From the NCBI GenBank assembly GCA_029959085.1, contig JARWIR010000061.1, forward strand, positions 3,596,001 through 3,660,000: 64,000 nt of DNA. The letters are read 5' to 3'. The DNA is from Nemophila menziesii (Eukaryota > Streptophyta > Magnoliopsida > Boraginales > Hydrophyllaceae). This document shows, piece by piece, positions 34,601 through 48,376 of this stretch (positions within the stretch are counted from its first letter, which is position 1; every line of letters begins with the position of its first letter). Under the pieces are notes generated by a model. That model was not told where the DNA came from and searched no databases. It saw nothing but the letters and a program-made list of their open reading frames with translations. A program made the translations under genes and the position numbers.

Positions 34601-35954
34601 TACTCACAATTCGCTCAATCTAAAACTATGCGCTCGATCCTCCGAGAATAATTAAGTGGGCTTGTCGTAGTAATAAATAAAGAGATCGCTAGATAGTATT
34701 TTCTTCTTGAAATAAAACAATGCTCGGCTCTCGTGGAGTGGAGGTGATATAGACCTTATTATTAACACTATTTATTAAAACATCTATTTAGTACTATGTA
34801 TTTATTAATCTTGTTTATGGTATCACAACTAATCATATTTATTAAAACAATACATCCCTCAAACTGGTTATTAAAAACTAATGAGAGATTTTCGCATTTA
34901 TATGTCATTACGGTTATTATAATATCTCAACTTTGATTGATAATATACAAAAAAATTGTCAATATTGATCTTCAACTCCTTTTTTGAAACTCCATTTTAT
35001 TGAAACCATAATGTTTAAGTAAGTGAAAAATTTAAGACCATTTATAGAGATGGTTGTAGAGATGGTTTTTCTTTCCAGTTTAGTTCAAGTACATGCTCTA
35101 GATTAGTATGGTCTACAGAGCCTTTTGAAAAATTAAATTAATGAAAAGAGTAAGGAGATATAGGTCAATTAACTTAAAATAGTTTTCAATACTTATGACA
35201 TGATAAACCAATCCCATTACTAACTCATCATATTTATTTTCATATCAATTCATATTTAGTACATACTCTATTGAATTCGATGATATGTATATTGTTAACT
35301 TTCCAGTTTCAATCTTTGTTTATTCACTCAAAACTGATATGTATTATTCAACGGAGAATGAGAATTTTACGGTTTTATGAATAGAAGATTATAGCGTCTA
35401 TGATATTAAAATATATTATTATATATATAACTATATTTGGCATTTAAGGAAATAATAACCATACTATAATGATCAAATACTAAAATTGGATGTAATGTTC
35501 TTAAATGTATATAAGTAAACATATACAGTTAATACTTTTGACAATAGTTATATATAAGAATAACGAAAGTTGTTGATCATGTGTGCCTATTCCATATTCC
35601 AGTACTACGATGTCATTTTGTACTTTTCTTTAAAAAAACCACATAGTTATATATACTGATAAAGTGATTAAATAAAAGAAAATTATGGAAACATTGAACA
35701 TTTATACTCAATCCATACTTTTGTATACTATACGACTATTTTCTTTGTTTTCTTTAAAAAGATTATGAACATTATTTAAATAATAGAATATTTGCACTAT
35801 AGTATAAGCAAAACTAACGTTGAGAAAGAAATCATAGACTATAAATCAATTATTGATAAAGATTCTTAAAATAAATTATAAATCACTTAATTCCTACACC
35901 ATAAGATGTATTCATAAACTCTAGATAACTTTGAATATATTAAGAATTATACAT
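34601..35954. other. AT-rich spacer of the composite unit, copy 2
   Basis: Counterpart of 8011-9440, with internal deletions (for example the segment equivalent to 8820-8890 is missing). Non-coding. Confidence 0.65.
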
Positions 35955-36030
35955 ACTTCAGTTGCGATATTATCATCTATTCTCTCTAAGTTCTCTTTAT
36001 CCTCAATGGTCTTCTGAAAATGGGTCATGT
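35955..36030 (-). pseudogene. Small conserved exon, copy 2
   Basis: The minus strand reads the same HFQKT-EDKENLER-DDNIATE block. The splice donor of copy 1 is altered here (GAAGTATGT). Confidence 0.4.
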
Positions 36031-36267
36031 AAAAAATAAGCAAAGTGACTAATATTTTTTCTTTGCTCTTTCTTTTGGTTGTCTAATGATAATAAACTTA
36101 ACGATGACTACTGCCTTTTATTACTGAAATAATTGTATGGGTTTTTGTTGGTTGGGAGACAGTAAACCAAAAGGCTTAGCTGTTAAAAAAATAATATTAT
36201 TGATCATATATACAATAGATAGAGTCATATATGTAGATACATTAAATTTGTTTTCTAATTAAACCTT

Positions 36268-36592
36268 ACAACAAATTCCAATTTTAGGCCAAACGTTCTG
36301 AATTACAATTTTTAGGCCAAACATTTCAAAAGTACTGTGGAGGTTATTTAACTAACTCTATGCGATATGTAATAGATTTTAAAATTAATTTAGTTATTTA
36401 AAAGATTTGTAAGCTCTATTTAAAATGTGAAATTGTTTTTAAAATCTATGATATATCTTACGGATTCATACAGATTCAGTGAAGTGGCAAAAAAATAGTA
36501 CTTTTGAAAGTGTTTGGTCTAAAAGGAACTATTGAATATGTTTGCCCTAGAATGATACTTTTAAAACGTTTGGCCTAAAAATGAATTTTGAT
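36268..36592. mobile_element. Foldback MITE, copy 2 of the 9757 insertion
   Basis: Arms are AATTTTAGGCCAAACGTTCT and, mirrored, AAACGTTTGGCCTAAAAATG. Same flanks and position as 9757-10068, so it descends from one insertion before duplication. Confidence 0.8.
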
Positions 36593-37229
36593 CTTAACCT
36601 TATATGGGCAATGTAAATCCATGGAATAAGGTTTAATATCCATAGAAATAGTTTATAAGATATTATCCGAAAAGAATATTTATTTATGTACAAGAATATT
36701 TTAGAAAAATAGACACAAAGAACTAACTAGAAAGAAATTTTTTATAAATTATTGGTACCATCTTAAATTTTTTTCCAAACAAGTAACTATATGTAAAAGA
36801 GATATACCTATTATATACTATAATTCACCTTTTTATATTATTAGTAAATCCTAAAATTATATATTAGTGATAGAATAAAGAAAAAAATATTCTTTTGATC
36901 AACAATTTAACTAATAGTATATAAATTTATTTTAATATGTTTGGATATTTGGTGAAACCTTGGATCCCTAACAAGATGGAATCATGTTATACTCCCTCAT
37001 AAGATTTTTTATCCAATCAATTTCCTTTGATGCATTACGTATCGCAATGTATTCTATTTACGTGGTACAAAAGATATATATTTCTTGTTAGTTACTCTTC
37101 CATCTACATTAATACATGTAAAATACCTAAATGAAGACTTTCCATCAACTTTTCCATAATCAAAATACGAATCAGAATACCCTAATATACAAAGGTATAC
37201 CCATCGATAAACTTATGAGTTAATCCCAT

Positions 37230-37438
37230 TTTTAAGTCAATATCTATGGTCAAAAAACATTTTTAGCCATTTACACAATTCAATCAAATTGTATCTTTAC
37301 TTGACCACATCACAAGCTATCTATTTAAAGTCTCGAAATTACCATTAACATCTATGAAATATCTCACAAAATTAGTGAAATAGCTTAAAAATAATTTCAA
37401 TCCATATATTATGGCCTAAAAATAGAATTTACTCAAAA
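37230..37438. mobile_element. Foldback MITE (partial) in copia-2, copy 2
   Basis: Counterpart of 10790-11053, with a deletion inside both arms. Remaining arm ends are ATATCTATGGTCAAAAAACA and ATATATTATGGCCTAAAAAT. Confidence 0.65.
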
Positions 37439-37985
37439 TTTAAATAACATCCTTAGGTATTCTAAAGTACTATAGGATTTGTTTTTCGATAATCCAATGT
37501 CCAATGATTGGATTAGACAGATATATACCCAATATCCTTATAGGCTGCAAAATATCAAGCCTTGTACATAACATGTAAAATTGCCTATTGTCGAAGTATA
37601 ATGCATTATTAACATTTGTTCTCCTTATTCTATTCAGGATTCTTGGGAGACATCTCTTTAGAAAGATGGATCCCATGCTTGATATTATATAAATCTTCCA
37701 TAGTTTTGTATTTTGGACATTTTCAACACTTCAACAACGTGGATGCTTTGAGAGAGACCAACCAATTCTTTTGCTCTATCTCAGATTATACGAATTCATT
37801 AAATATAAGTTGCATATCCCAAATATTTTGTGGAAAAAGTTATGCTTAACCCGATCTTATATATCATCATCACATATATAATCTCTAGTGATCAATTGTT
37901 GAACTCCCAATGATCTTATTTTAAGCTCAAGGTTCATCTTCATTTTGTATGAAACCTCACTCTAATACTTTATTATTAAATTGAA

Positions 37986-38362
37986 GAGAAAATCCCATTT
38001 TTAGGCCATTACATATGACCTAAAACATTTTTGGGCCAAACATTTTTAAAAATACCATTTTTAGGCAAAACGTATTCAAAACTCACATTTTAGGCCATTT
38101 CACTAAATTCATGAGATATTTCATAGATTTCAAGGACAAGTTGGACACTTTAAATTGAGTTTCTAGTTTGTAATGATGTCATATAAATATATAATTTTAT
38201 TTGAAATGCCCAAATTATCCTTAAAATCTATGTCTCATAGAATTATTGAAATAACCTAAAAATATGTGATTTGAATATGTATGGCCTAAAAGTGGTACTT
38301 TTGAAATGTTTGGCCTAAAAATATTTTTAGGCCATAGGTAACAACCTTAAAATGGAATTTTA
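37986..38362. mobile_element. Foldback MITE in copia-2, copy 2, best preserved
   Basis: It has the longest and most symmetric arms in the window. The left arm is ATCCCATTTTTAGGCCATTA then TTTTTGGGCCAAACATTTTT. The right arm is AAATGTTTGGCCTAAAAATA then TTAGGCCATAGGTAACAACC. A weak internal symmetry continues to the centre near 38170. Confidence 0.82.
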
Positions 38363-40611
38363 TATAAATTGAATGTTACACCTTTTATAATTTTTCCTTA
38401 GACCATAAATGGATCTCTTAAGCTTGCATACTTAATTATTGTTCTTGGATACAACACATTAGAGTTGTTGCATAAAAATATGGTCCTAGAGATATCCATT
38501 TAAAATATGGGTTAACATCCATTTTCCAAACTTCATACTTATAACGTGTTGCAATAGAAAACATCATACAAATACACTTAAGTGAAGAAAACTCTACATT
38601 AATTACACCACCACCTTTTTTATTTAACTCTCTTTCAATAAAAGAGAATCATGACTAACCTAAAATTTATGATCATTTAAAAGTATTAGTAATACCATTT
38701 GAAATATTTGGAATATCGCACAAATTTACATTTATTCTAATTATCGAATTTTAAAAAAGTACGTAAACCCAAATACTAAGAATCTTCAAACTTTGCTGCT
38801 TTCCAAACAACATCACGAATGAGGTTGTATTGACAAAACTCTGTTTAATATACAAAAAACAATAAGGAGACAATTCTACCCATTTGTCTTTCTACTTCAT
38901 CTTTAAACTTGTTGAACTTTTCCAAAGATTTTAGTTTATTCTTTATAAGCTATACAAATACATAGTGTCTAAAATCAACTCTTAAGGTTATAAAAAATAA
39001 ATGTTATCTTCTCGAGACAATTTATTAAAAGGTTCACATACATTAATATGAATTCATTCAAACAATTACATGACTCTAAAACTTTGTCCAGTAAAAGGTG
39101 AATTGGCCATCGTTACATGTAGAAAAGATATAAAGGTTGTATCAGGTTCATAACTTATTGAATAAATTAATTCATTTTGGGCGAACATGACAATCCTCTT
39201 GTAATTAGTATGAAAAATCCTAAAATGATATTACTTTTTCGGATTTTATACCTCATGGATGTTTTCAGTAAATTGTGGTATAAAAAGAAACATTTAGCTA
39301 ACATGTGGGATAGTATGTAGACTTTAAATATGTGGTTAGTGACGGTAAGACCGAGAAGCATGCATTGGAAAAAGGAAATATTTGTTATACAAGAACTTGA
39401 GAATCTTAAAATACGACCTTAGGGCCTTAAATAAAATCACCTTTCTCACAAGTTGGAAAGAGAAAAAAACCCTGGATCTTGAGGAGTCCGAGAATATAAA
39501 TCAAGATCATGTGGGTAATGTCCTAATTATTAGGGAGATTGAGGAGTTAGAAAAGTAAGCATTTAGATTGTATAATGCGAAGCGTAGCTTTTTTAAGCAA
39601 AAAACAAGATGTTTCTTTGTATTGAAAAGTGACAGGTTTACCAAATAATTACACTACATTTTGAAGAACAAAATTAAAGTAAATTTCGAACATCGATTGA
39701 GTCTTTAGATAGATCAAAACTCAACTTAAATTAAACATGTTCATGATACTTTCGTCAGGTACTTTTAAACATTAATGGGCGTTGGTGTGTCCATAATATA
39801 GGTTGAGTAGGATGTTTTTGTGTGGGGTAATATATTTACAAAGGAGAAAGGAGCTTTTGTATGAACGGATCCGACTAATAAGGAAGTTAAAGAGGTTGAA
39901 TTTTCCAAAGAAAGATACAAGGTAGCGGGAGTGGAAGTTTATTCATTGGAGCTCTTGAAAATATTCTGGAATATGGTGGATAATGGGTTGATTGTGTTTA
40001 TTAAGTAATAATTCAGTTTGGAAGTCTATCTTTAGTAGATAAATTACATAATAAACACATTAATTCACAAGAAAAATGATCCTTCAATAGTGGATAATTA
40101 AATACCGATTTCCTTTTGAGATGTGGTGTATAATGAAATTATGATGATTATTTTGATAAGGATGGAATAATTGATTGACCTCGAAACACCTTCGTTTCGA
40201 GTAAAATCATGTCGAACAATATACAAGAGAGATAATCTTTCCTCATGGAAGAGTAAATTGTATATACCATTGTATACTCTCTAAATCATTAGAATTTTTT
40301 ACTCTATATTTTCGAGTTCTAAGTGAAATAAAATCTATGTAGTATAGACATAAGTGCATCGTAATTGGGTTTTTATAGATGTAAACCGGTTAAAAATCAA
40401 GTAAATACTCGGTCAGATATTAACATTTATTTAAAAAAACCAAATATCTTGCAAAAGTGCATCACGTCGTCGGTGATGAATAATGTTTGTTCTTTTATGC
40501 CTTTGTCTATTAATTGTGTTTTCGTGGGGAAACATTTTACACCCGTGGCCAACAAGGCTCATATGCGAGCGATGGGGCCTCTTCTTTTATGATGGATGTT
40601 ATGTCCTGGGT

Positions 40612-42892
40612 TGTCATAAAATTAAACGATAAATAACAGGACTAACTAACTGCAAGTGTACGGCTCGTTCCAAGTAATAGATAAATATTAGGGCTTTTGT
40701 TCTTATGGATTGGAATGGTATAAATACAGTGTTCAAAAGATAAGTAGTAGTAATTGCTAATACAGAAAATAAATTGTAAAAGATTTTTGTTTGGTTTTGA
40801 TTTATAAACTATTTTATGCAAATAACTAAAGCTTAACAGAAAGTAAATAAATTAAAACTAGAGAGATGTAAACCCAAGGATTAGAGTTGTACTTGATTCT
40901 CGCAAGGGATCCAGCAAAATTCATATAAATAATGGTTTCGTTTATGGGTAAACCCGGTATTTATGTATTAGTTGGGACTCTAAATTCTCCTAACCCCCGT
41001 CAAGGTGGATTTAGTAGCTATCCTACGGTATTATAAACCCCGTCAGGGTGATTATACCTACTTTCATATGTTAAATTGTTTTAACCAATTGAATACGTGG
41101 TTAGTCAAGCTCGTCAGGATCATTGACGAATACCACATGGTTGTTACCTATGTCCGTAATCAAACCCCCGATCAAGGTGATCACCCGCCACTAGTGAATA
41201 GTCCAATTACAAATACCTATTTTTCATTTATGCCTTAATTAGAAATGGTAAACAAGCTCACCAAAATACCCAACTTAATTTAAATCAAATAAACACATAA
41301 TGCATAAAAACATCAAATTGTATAAATTAGGCTCAACCCATATTGCGATTCTCAAGCACTAACTGTTTAGCTCATATAAAAAGTAAAAACAATAAAGATA
41401 TTTAAGCATTCATGTTTCCTAATACATAAATAAGATAAGTAACCTAGTTAAAGGGTTTTGTTAAATTGTTGTTAAAGATGAAAGACTTCTCCAGCTCTTC
41501 CTTTGCCTTCTGCCTTTTTTATCTGCTCTAACTTGTAGAAATTATGAAGCGTAATTAAAAATGAGGTTTAAAGGCTACTTACTTAAATTATTACAAACCC
41601 AAGTCCAATAAGTAATTCACGTAACTTCTATACACAATCTAGTAAAACAGGCGTAACTAGTGAGTCTTAATTCCATATCACCTGATCCCAATACTCAAAA
41701 TCAAGCTAACTCAAAGGCGAACCTTTTTCATTTGAATTACCAGACTTTTGAATCAGTACCTTTTAGGCTCGAAATCAGTAAGAAGTAATATGATAAAATA
41801 AGCATAATAATCTATAAAATAAGCCTAATATCTACCTAAAATGATGTCTCCTATGGGAGTATATTTATCAACAAAGGGAGAAATCAAAACCCCAAACTCA
41901 AACCTTTGTCGTCCCGACAAAGTAAAATAAAACAAAGGTCTTAGGTTAGACGCAAAAATGCAGAATCTAGTGAATGGTACCCAAAGCACAACTTAAGAAT
42001 TAATGTACACATACACCTGTCATGCAAAAACAAACATAAACATTATAAATTTAAAATTAACTTCACAATACTAGAAGGTTACACTTACTACTTAGCTCGT
42101 GATGGTGGCTATAGGGTGTTCATCGATCCTCACTTACTTTGAACGCTCCACTTAGCTTACTCCATATTGTCTGAATTGTAAATTCACTAAGTATCTAGAA
42201 ATCATGAGAATTTAATTGTTTTAGTGTAGGATTATGGCCGGTATGGTGTGTATATTTGGTAAATTAAAGTGAGCTTTTGGCTCTCTCCTCACGTACCATC
42301 ATCAAATTGTCCAAGAGATTGAGTTTACACTCAAATACGTTCTCACTCAACCCATTTGACGCACTAATTTAGGGTCACCAAATTCACCCAATAAGCACTA
42401 AATATGGTTCCCAAAACTATCACTTGATTTTTGTATCTTTTTTTGTAAGATATCCCTGACCATTATTTTGATGTGAATGGTCATGTCAATTATATATATA
42501 ATTTTTTCTCTTGTTTTTTCAAAGACCGCAAAAAGGATTATAAATAAAATATCATCAATAGTTGTGCACATCATACAAACGCATAAAAGTCCCTCCCAAT
42601 GTATTTTCCCAATGATACAACCACCACCCCAAACTCAAGCTCAAGACAGGATGTCTAAGATCTTGATTCAAGTACAGGTCAAATGGAAAGTTCTATAAAC
42701 TAAGGGATATGGCTTATATCATGGCGACAAAATAAAGGCTTAAAGGCTAAAAATGGAGTTAAGAAGGATAACATTAATCACGGGTTAGAAAGCTAAAAGG
42801 TTTCAAATGGATATAAAAGAATTACCTTTATCATTTTCCTAGTTACGTAGGTTGCCTCTAGTTCATAACTAATTGGGTTATCTACTCATTTA
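40612..42892. repeat. LTR-like region of unit C
   Basis: Counterpart of 18061-20390, with small indels (for example GTGTACGGCTCGTTCCAAGT at 40657). The block at 41005-41238 stays open for 77 codons as in B, but no product is supported. Confidence 0.55.
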
Positions 42893-42896
42893 GAAT

Positions 42897-43030
42897 CTGG
42901 TATGCATTTCTCTTCAATAGATATGCCATATTCAAAATTCGATTCAATTTTTTGTAATAATTCTACTGAATTGATTCTTGTAAACAAAAATGTTGAAGAA
43001 AAATAAGATTTAAAATTTGATTTTCAAGTA
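42897..43030. repeat. Sequence X in unit C: left inverted-repeat arm
   Basis: It begins GGTATGCATTTCTCTTCAAT and ends near TTTGATTTTCAAG. The reverse complement is at 50396-50528, enclosing about 7.6 kb. Confidence 0.7.
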
Positions 43031-45373
43031 CACAAATAGTAGAATTTTAAAACTCATCTAGATGGTTGTATGAGGTGATTTATGAATCAAAAAATATACT
43101 ATATTGTATTCAAATTAAGTATACTAACAATTTTTTTCATAAAATTATACAACACAATAAATAATCACTTTAAAAGAAAATAATAATATCTGTTTTGACC
43201 TAAATAACGATCAAACCCGACGCCCGCCTCCAATTATATATATATATATCACCTAATGTGTGTATTTTTTACTTATATTGCTTTATATATTCAAAATTAG
43301 CATCTTTCTATGTGTGTTACTCTTCTAAACATATCTCTTTTTCTATTTGTTTTCCAGAATACCGATTTCTAGTTGTATCTTGGAACGTTGGTCATAACAT
43401 TTCAATTAAGGTATGTTAAAAATTTCAATTTTATATATTTATTCTATAATTTATGCAGTAATTTTTGTACTTACAAAATTTTGTAATTTTCTAAATCCCA
43501 GTTTGCACTCAATTACAAAATTTAGTTTTGGTTAATGTTTTGTTTTCAAAATTATTGTATGCCATAAGATCTTAAATTTTATTATTAAGATTTTTAGTTT
43601 GCTAAAATTTAAATTATATATACTTTATATTGAATCATATGAAGAATGAGAAATTATCCTCTAATAGAGTAAAATTTACTCTTTATGCACTCAATTAGAA
43701 TATGCAGATTTGAATATGGTCTAAATAAGTTGTTCTAATAAAAATCTTAGGACATTGCTTCTATTTATTTAATGTTGATTACATAGGTTGTTTTTAATTT
43801 AAATTTCATTATTAACTAAAGTTTTCTTATTGATCATTTCAATCGTAACTAGTACTAATCACATAATAATTTTTATATATTTCTTAACACATATAAAAAG
43901 ATTTGATCATTTTATTTCAATAAAAAATATCATTTGTATCTTATTATGTTGATTGCTCAAATGCTTGAAAAGCTAAAATTAATCTAAACTTTTTTATTAT
44001 TGTAACTAGTTGAAATTAGCCCCAGAAAGCGCAAGTGGAGAGAAAATAGGCGCCAACTATTGGTATGATAGCGCTATTATAGCTAAATAAAGGCACATAA
44101 AGAACCTCATCACCTTTCAAGCAGGCACAATGGTAGGAGCCCAGAAGCTGAGTGAAATCCTAACATATCGGCTAATCATATCCACAAATTAAGAGATTCC
44201 CTCAAATTCCCATTCGGCTAATCATATCCACAAATTAGGAGATGCACTCAAATGCCTATTCTAGTAATTGATGCCGATGACCTTTTCGCTGTATATTAAA
44301 CTGAAAATGTATATTTGATTACTAGATTTATTTACTATTTTGGATTTATATTGACTTTTGCAACCTTGACTTGCTAAGTGAACCAATATTGTTCCCTTGT
44401 ATTAGGCTTAGCCGAAAAGAAAATTTATCCTAACACAAACGAAGTTAGTAGATATATTTAGATTTTTTCAATTTAAAACTATCATTGGATAAGTACATGT
44501 AGCGATGAATTCTTGTTTTGAGTCAAAATAAGGCTAATTAGCACAAAAGTTTGATCTCAAGATATGTTGTTCTCTTATATTTTAATTCAGAATTAATTGC
44601 ATATTTAATCATTTATTGGACTTAAACTAACCATCATATTAGGTTATCCACTAAACTTATACCGACAACTTATTTCATATTTTTTAGAACCCAATAATGG
44701 TTCTCCTTCTATCCACAGGAACATTTAGTTTATTTGACCGAGAAATGTTTAGTAAAACTTACAACCTACATTAATTTAGTTAATATTATTTTGATGCGTT
44801 TCGATTTTATCATAACTAATAATTTTATTGTACTTAGCTAAATGTAAATAAAACTCTGTTAATATTATATATTTTTATTAATATTATAGTTTACATATTT
44901 TTCAGTCACATACATTATATGATTGTTATTATTTTGAGAAATACAAAATAGTCACATTCATTAAAAAAGTTGAAAGATTATATGAAAAATGATTTATTAA
45001 AGATGTAATATTATATGAATTTATTATAACTCATAATAAATTAATCAACTTAAATATACTATTAAGGGGTAACGTCCATTAATTACATGGAGAGTGGAAT
45101 TGTTCTTAACAAACTACAACTTCAAGCTAATTCACAATTAAGAACAAAAAAATATACAAAATAATTATGATAAAACTGACTACCCGGTTTTCTCCCAACA
45201 AACCACCACAAACCACCACATCTACAAAATAAATTCCTCAATCCCTTACCCTCTAATCATCTACCAAATCATCCAGGTTAGTTTTCTAGTGCCTCTTGAA
45301 CTTCTTTTAATCCCCTATTCTCTTTTCTCTCCCTCTCATTTTCTCCCTTTCGATTGCAACACTCCTATTTGCA
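43031..45373. other. Non-coding spacer of unit C
   Basis: Counterpart of 20531-22720. It contains 130 bases at 43962-44091 that are missing from B (with GGCGCCAACTATTGGTATGA) and the 46-bp tandem duplication at 44168-44259. No gene is recognised. Confidence 0.6.
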
Positions 45374-45998
45374 ATGGAACAACAAGAATTAAAAATTAAT
45401 CGATAGAATTTGAAATCGAGCAAGGATATACTAAATCGTTCATAACTCAATCTATAACACCATGGGAAAACCCAAACTCCTAGCTAAAATAATCTACAAC
45501 AAAAAAATAAAGTTAACTTCCTTAGGAAAACAATCAACAAGTGTTGAGGTTTGAAAGAAGATGTTACTAACGAAAAGATGGGTTTCAATTCTTGCTTAGT
45601 AAACTACACATCAGATGAAAATTATCAAATAATTCTTACCAAAATGCCATGGAACTTGGCCGGAAATCATATTCTTATTCAAGAACTGAAAGATAATTAA
45701 GGTCTTGTTATAGACAATCAAAAGACTATAGTTCTTTGGATTCAATATCATGGTCTGCCCAAAAATTATATCTCCATAGAAAATGTTGAAATCATAGGGG
45801 CGAGATTTTGAAGGATGATTGATATTCAATTACCACTAGATAAATTATTCAAGGAGATCAGCTATTGTAGAGTTAGGTTGGAATGGGACATTAATAGACC
45901 TTTGGCGGAGTCTTGCTGGTATGCTCAAATCCAAAAGATTGAGAGAATTTGGTTTAACTTGTGGGGAATTAGACCACATAGAGGAAGAATGCAATAAC
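45374..45998 (+). pseudogene. DUF4283 / zinc-knuckle pseudogene, copy in unit C
   Basis: Same gene and same disabling changes as 22721-23346: the early stop after KINR, and the frame change before the partial knuckle CGELDHIEEEC. The open 60-codon piece (45815-45997) differs from the B copy at only a few residues, for example KLFKEISYC against KLFMEISYC. Nothing suggests selection on the protein after duplication. Confidence 0.82.
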
Positions 45999-48376
45999 AA
46001 AATTCGACTGAAAAAAAAGGCTAGGAAAATAGATACATATGACTGAACGAGACTTTTTGTCTATTGAAAAAGCTCTGATTGTAGAAAATCCGATGAACTT
46101 TATCCTCAGTGAAATGGAATCGAAATTGAGAAACAACTCCCAATGAGTGAGTCACAAGGCAAAAAAGGACAGAAGGACCAAACTTGGTACTATTGTCAAG
46201 GACAAAGCGAGACAAGAAAACAAAAATGGAAAACACAAAATGGTGTACGAGGGGAGAGGAACGTACAAGACTGAAGGGATCTGAAATTTTTTGAAATTAT
46301 TTAAATCTGAAAACAATATGTTTGGTGAACATACGGACAAAATAAGGATGAAAAGCTGGAACCTAAATCTCCTCTCAATATTGGGCTAGAAAAAAAAGGA
46401 ATAGAGTTTAATGGGCCACTTACACTCTCATTTGGGTCCATTAAAAAAGCGGAGGTGGACCTTAATCACTCTAGTAACCCAACCCCAAACAAAACAACTT
46501 TACTTAACCAAAATCAATTTATTTGGATTAAGAAATTCCCAAATCAAACCCCAATCCTAAAAATAAAAAATCCAACAATTGCAAAACCATGGTGGAAGAC
46601 TATATTTAAGATAAAAGGATATAAGAGGTACCAAACTGCAATGGTAATGAAATCCTAAGAGAGAAAAACAAAATTAAAAGAATAGCACTCAACGTGTCCT
46701 TAGATAAAATCAAAGAAATGAAAAGATGTGGCGAGCTAGGTGGACTCCGGCTATGGGTGCTGCAAAGCTGAGATGCCTTTTGAAATTGAATTGGAGAGTG
46801 GTAAAGTGAAATATGAGGATGAGATATGTGGGGTTGAGAGAGATAGGCGGAATATAAGATAGGTTTTGTGAGAGACTGTGATAAATAAAGAAAAGTGTAC
46901 GTCTAGAAATAAAGTAACCGGCCATAGTATGATTGAAGAATAAAAGGCTAGTCGATACTCATGGTCTGGCCCAAACCAAAAAAGACCAACAAATTGATTT
47001 TAGGATTGTGTCTGGGTCAGTGAATTCATTTGGGCATCCCTTCTTTTATTACATAATGAGAAAATGTTGTATAAAAAATACTAGCCCAAATAAGGTTAAA
47101 ATATATCTAAACTACAAGTACAACTTTGAATCGAGCACCTTCAAATTTTATTGTAATCTTTATGTTTGAAAACCCGAATGTAAATTTGATGGTCTATCAA
47201 TTTACAATTCCCTGAGTTAAATACACAAAACATCCTTGAACCTTATTCCCCTTCTCCTAAGAGTACAACTCTTTTTAATGCATTAAAAGGTTCAGTTTAT
47301 ATTTGTCTTATCATCCAAATATGTTTTTTTAATATTTTTATACCATAATATATTTGTTCTTGCAACTATAAGATTAATTTAGTCACAAACAAATTGATGT
47401 GAAGACTATCAGATTTTAAAGAAAGTCACTTTGTAGTGAAGGTAATTATATAGTATTGTCATATAATATCATTCTTGCCTAGCCTAAATAATATTATTGG
47501 CATCTCAAAACAAACAATCGCAAACATATACAAATACATATGATATTGTGAGTATGACACCAAAAAATTACTACGCTTACAAAAAATAAACAAACTTTTA
47601 TGCCATTAAATCAAATATATTTACATATTGTGAAATTTATCCATATATAATTCCACACATACATATATAATGTTAGCTAAAAATACATAACCGACGTTTA
47701 AACTTATATAAAAAACTATAAAAATTACTGAAGATACACCTACTATATACGGCTAACCCTTTAATAGAAAAACATGTTAATAGAAAAAGAAACCCAAAAC
47801 AAAAACTAAACGTATCAAACACCCTCTCTACCCCACCCTCTGGCCTCTAACAACACCTATTCACGGCGTCACTCCAACACCATTGAATTACCGCTTCCAT
47901 TCATGGAGGCACCGAGCACTACCATTGTCGCATTTTATCCATCACCATCACAACCGCATCATATTCTCTTTATCTCATACGATGTTAAATAAAAGAAGGT
48001 TTTATCCCAAAAATTTCTCCTTGTGTAAATTCGTCAAATGTTCCATATGTAGAGGTAGGTAAATCACCACCTCCTATTATATTCACCAACACTATTTCTC
48101 TATGTTTCCACAACTCATATGTAAAACCCTCACTCCCTATATAACCGCCATCAATACCATCGACGTCCTCATAACCCCCTAAAACCACCACAAGCCGCGA
48201 CATCTATATTCCATCAAATACTAAAAAAATTCTTTTTCAGTTACTCAGATGATAACATGGGTATTGCACAATAAGTGTTCGATAAAATCACAAAGCCATT
48301 TTTTAATTTTATTTTCCCTTTTTTCGGTAATTCTATTCTATGGACTCCATTGCCCTTTCATAAAATTTCTCTTCTA
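45999..48376. other. Spacer between the DUF4283 pseudogene and pol in unit C
   Basis: Counterpart of 23347-25700. It holds the + strand Asn/Pro/Lys-rich frame (46455-46658) and the minus-strand 72-codon frame (47985-48203). It also has a short insertion near 46985-47010 relative to B. No domain is recognised. Confidence 0.5.

Larger units (their letters stand above)
36900..39310 (-). mobile_element. Ty1/copia pol remnant (copia-2), copy 2
   Basis: Same element, orientation and nested MITEs as 10390-13340. RNase H pieces lie at about 37150-36950 and RT C-terminal pieces at about 37950-37445, for example NRQFYMLCTRLDIL and GHWIIEKQIL. The RT core at 38580-38370 is shortened: a deletion joins sequence equivalent to 12180 and 12640 of copy 1 near 38590. 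The GAG-pre-integrase and integrase part lies at 39250-38600. All reading frames are broken. Confidence 0.85.
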
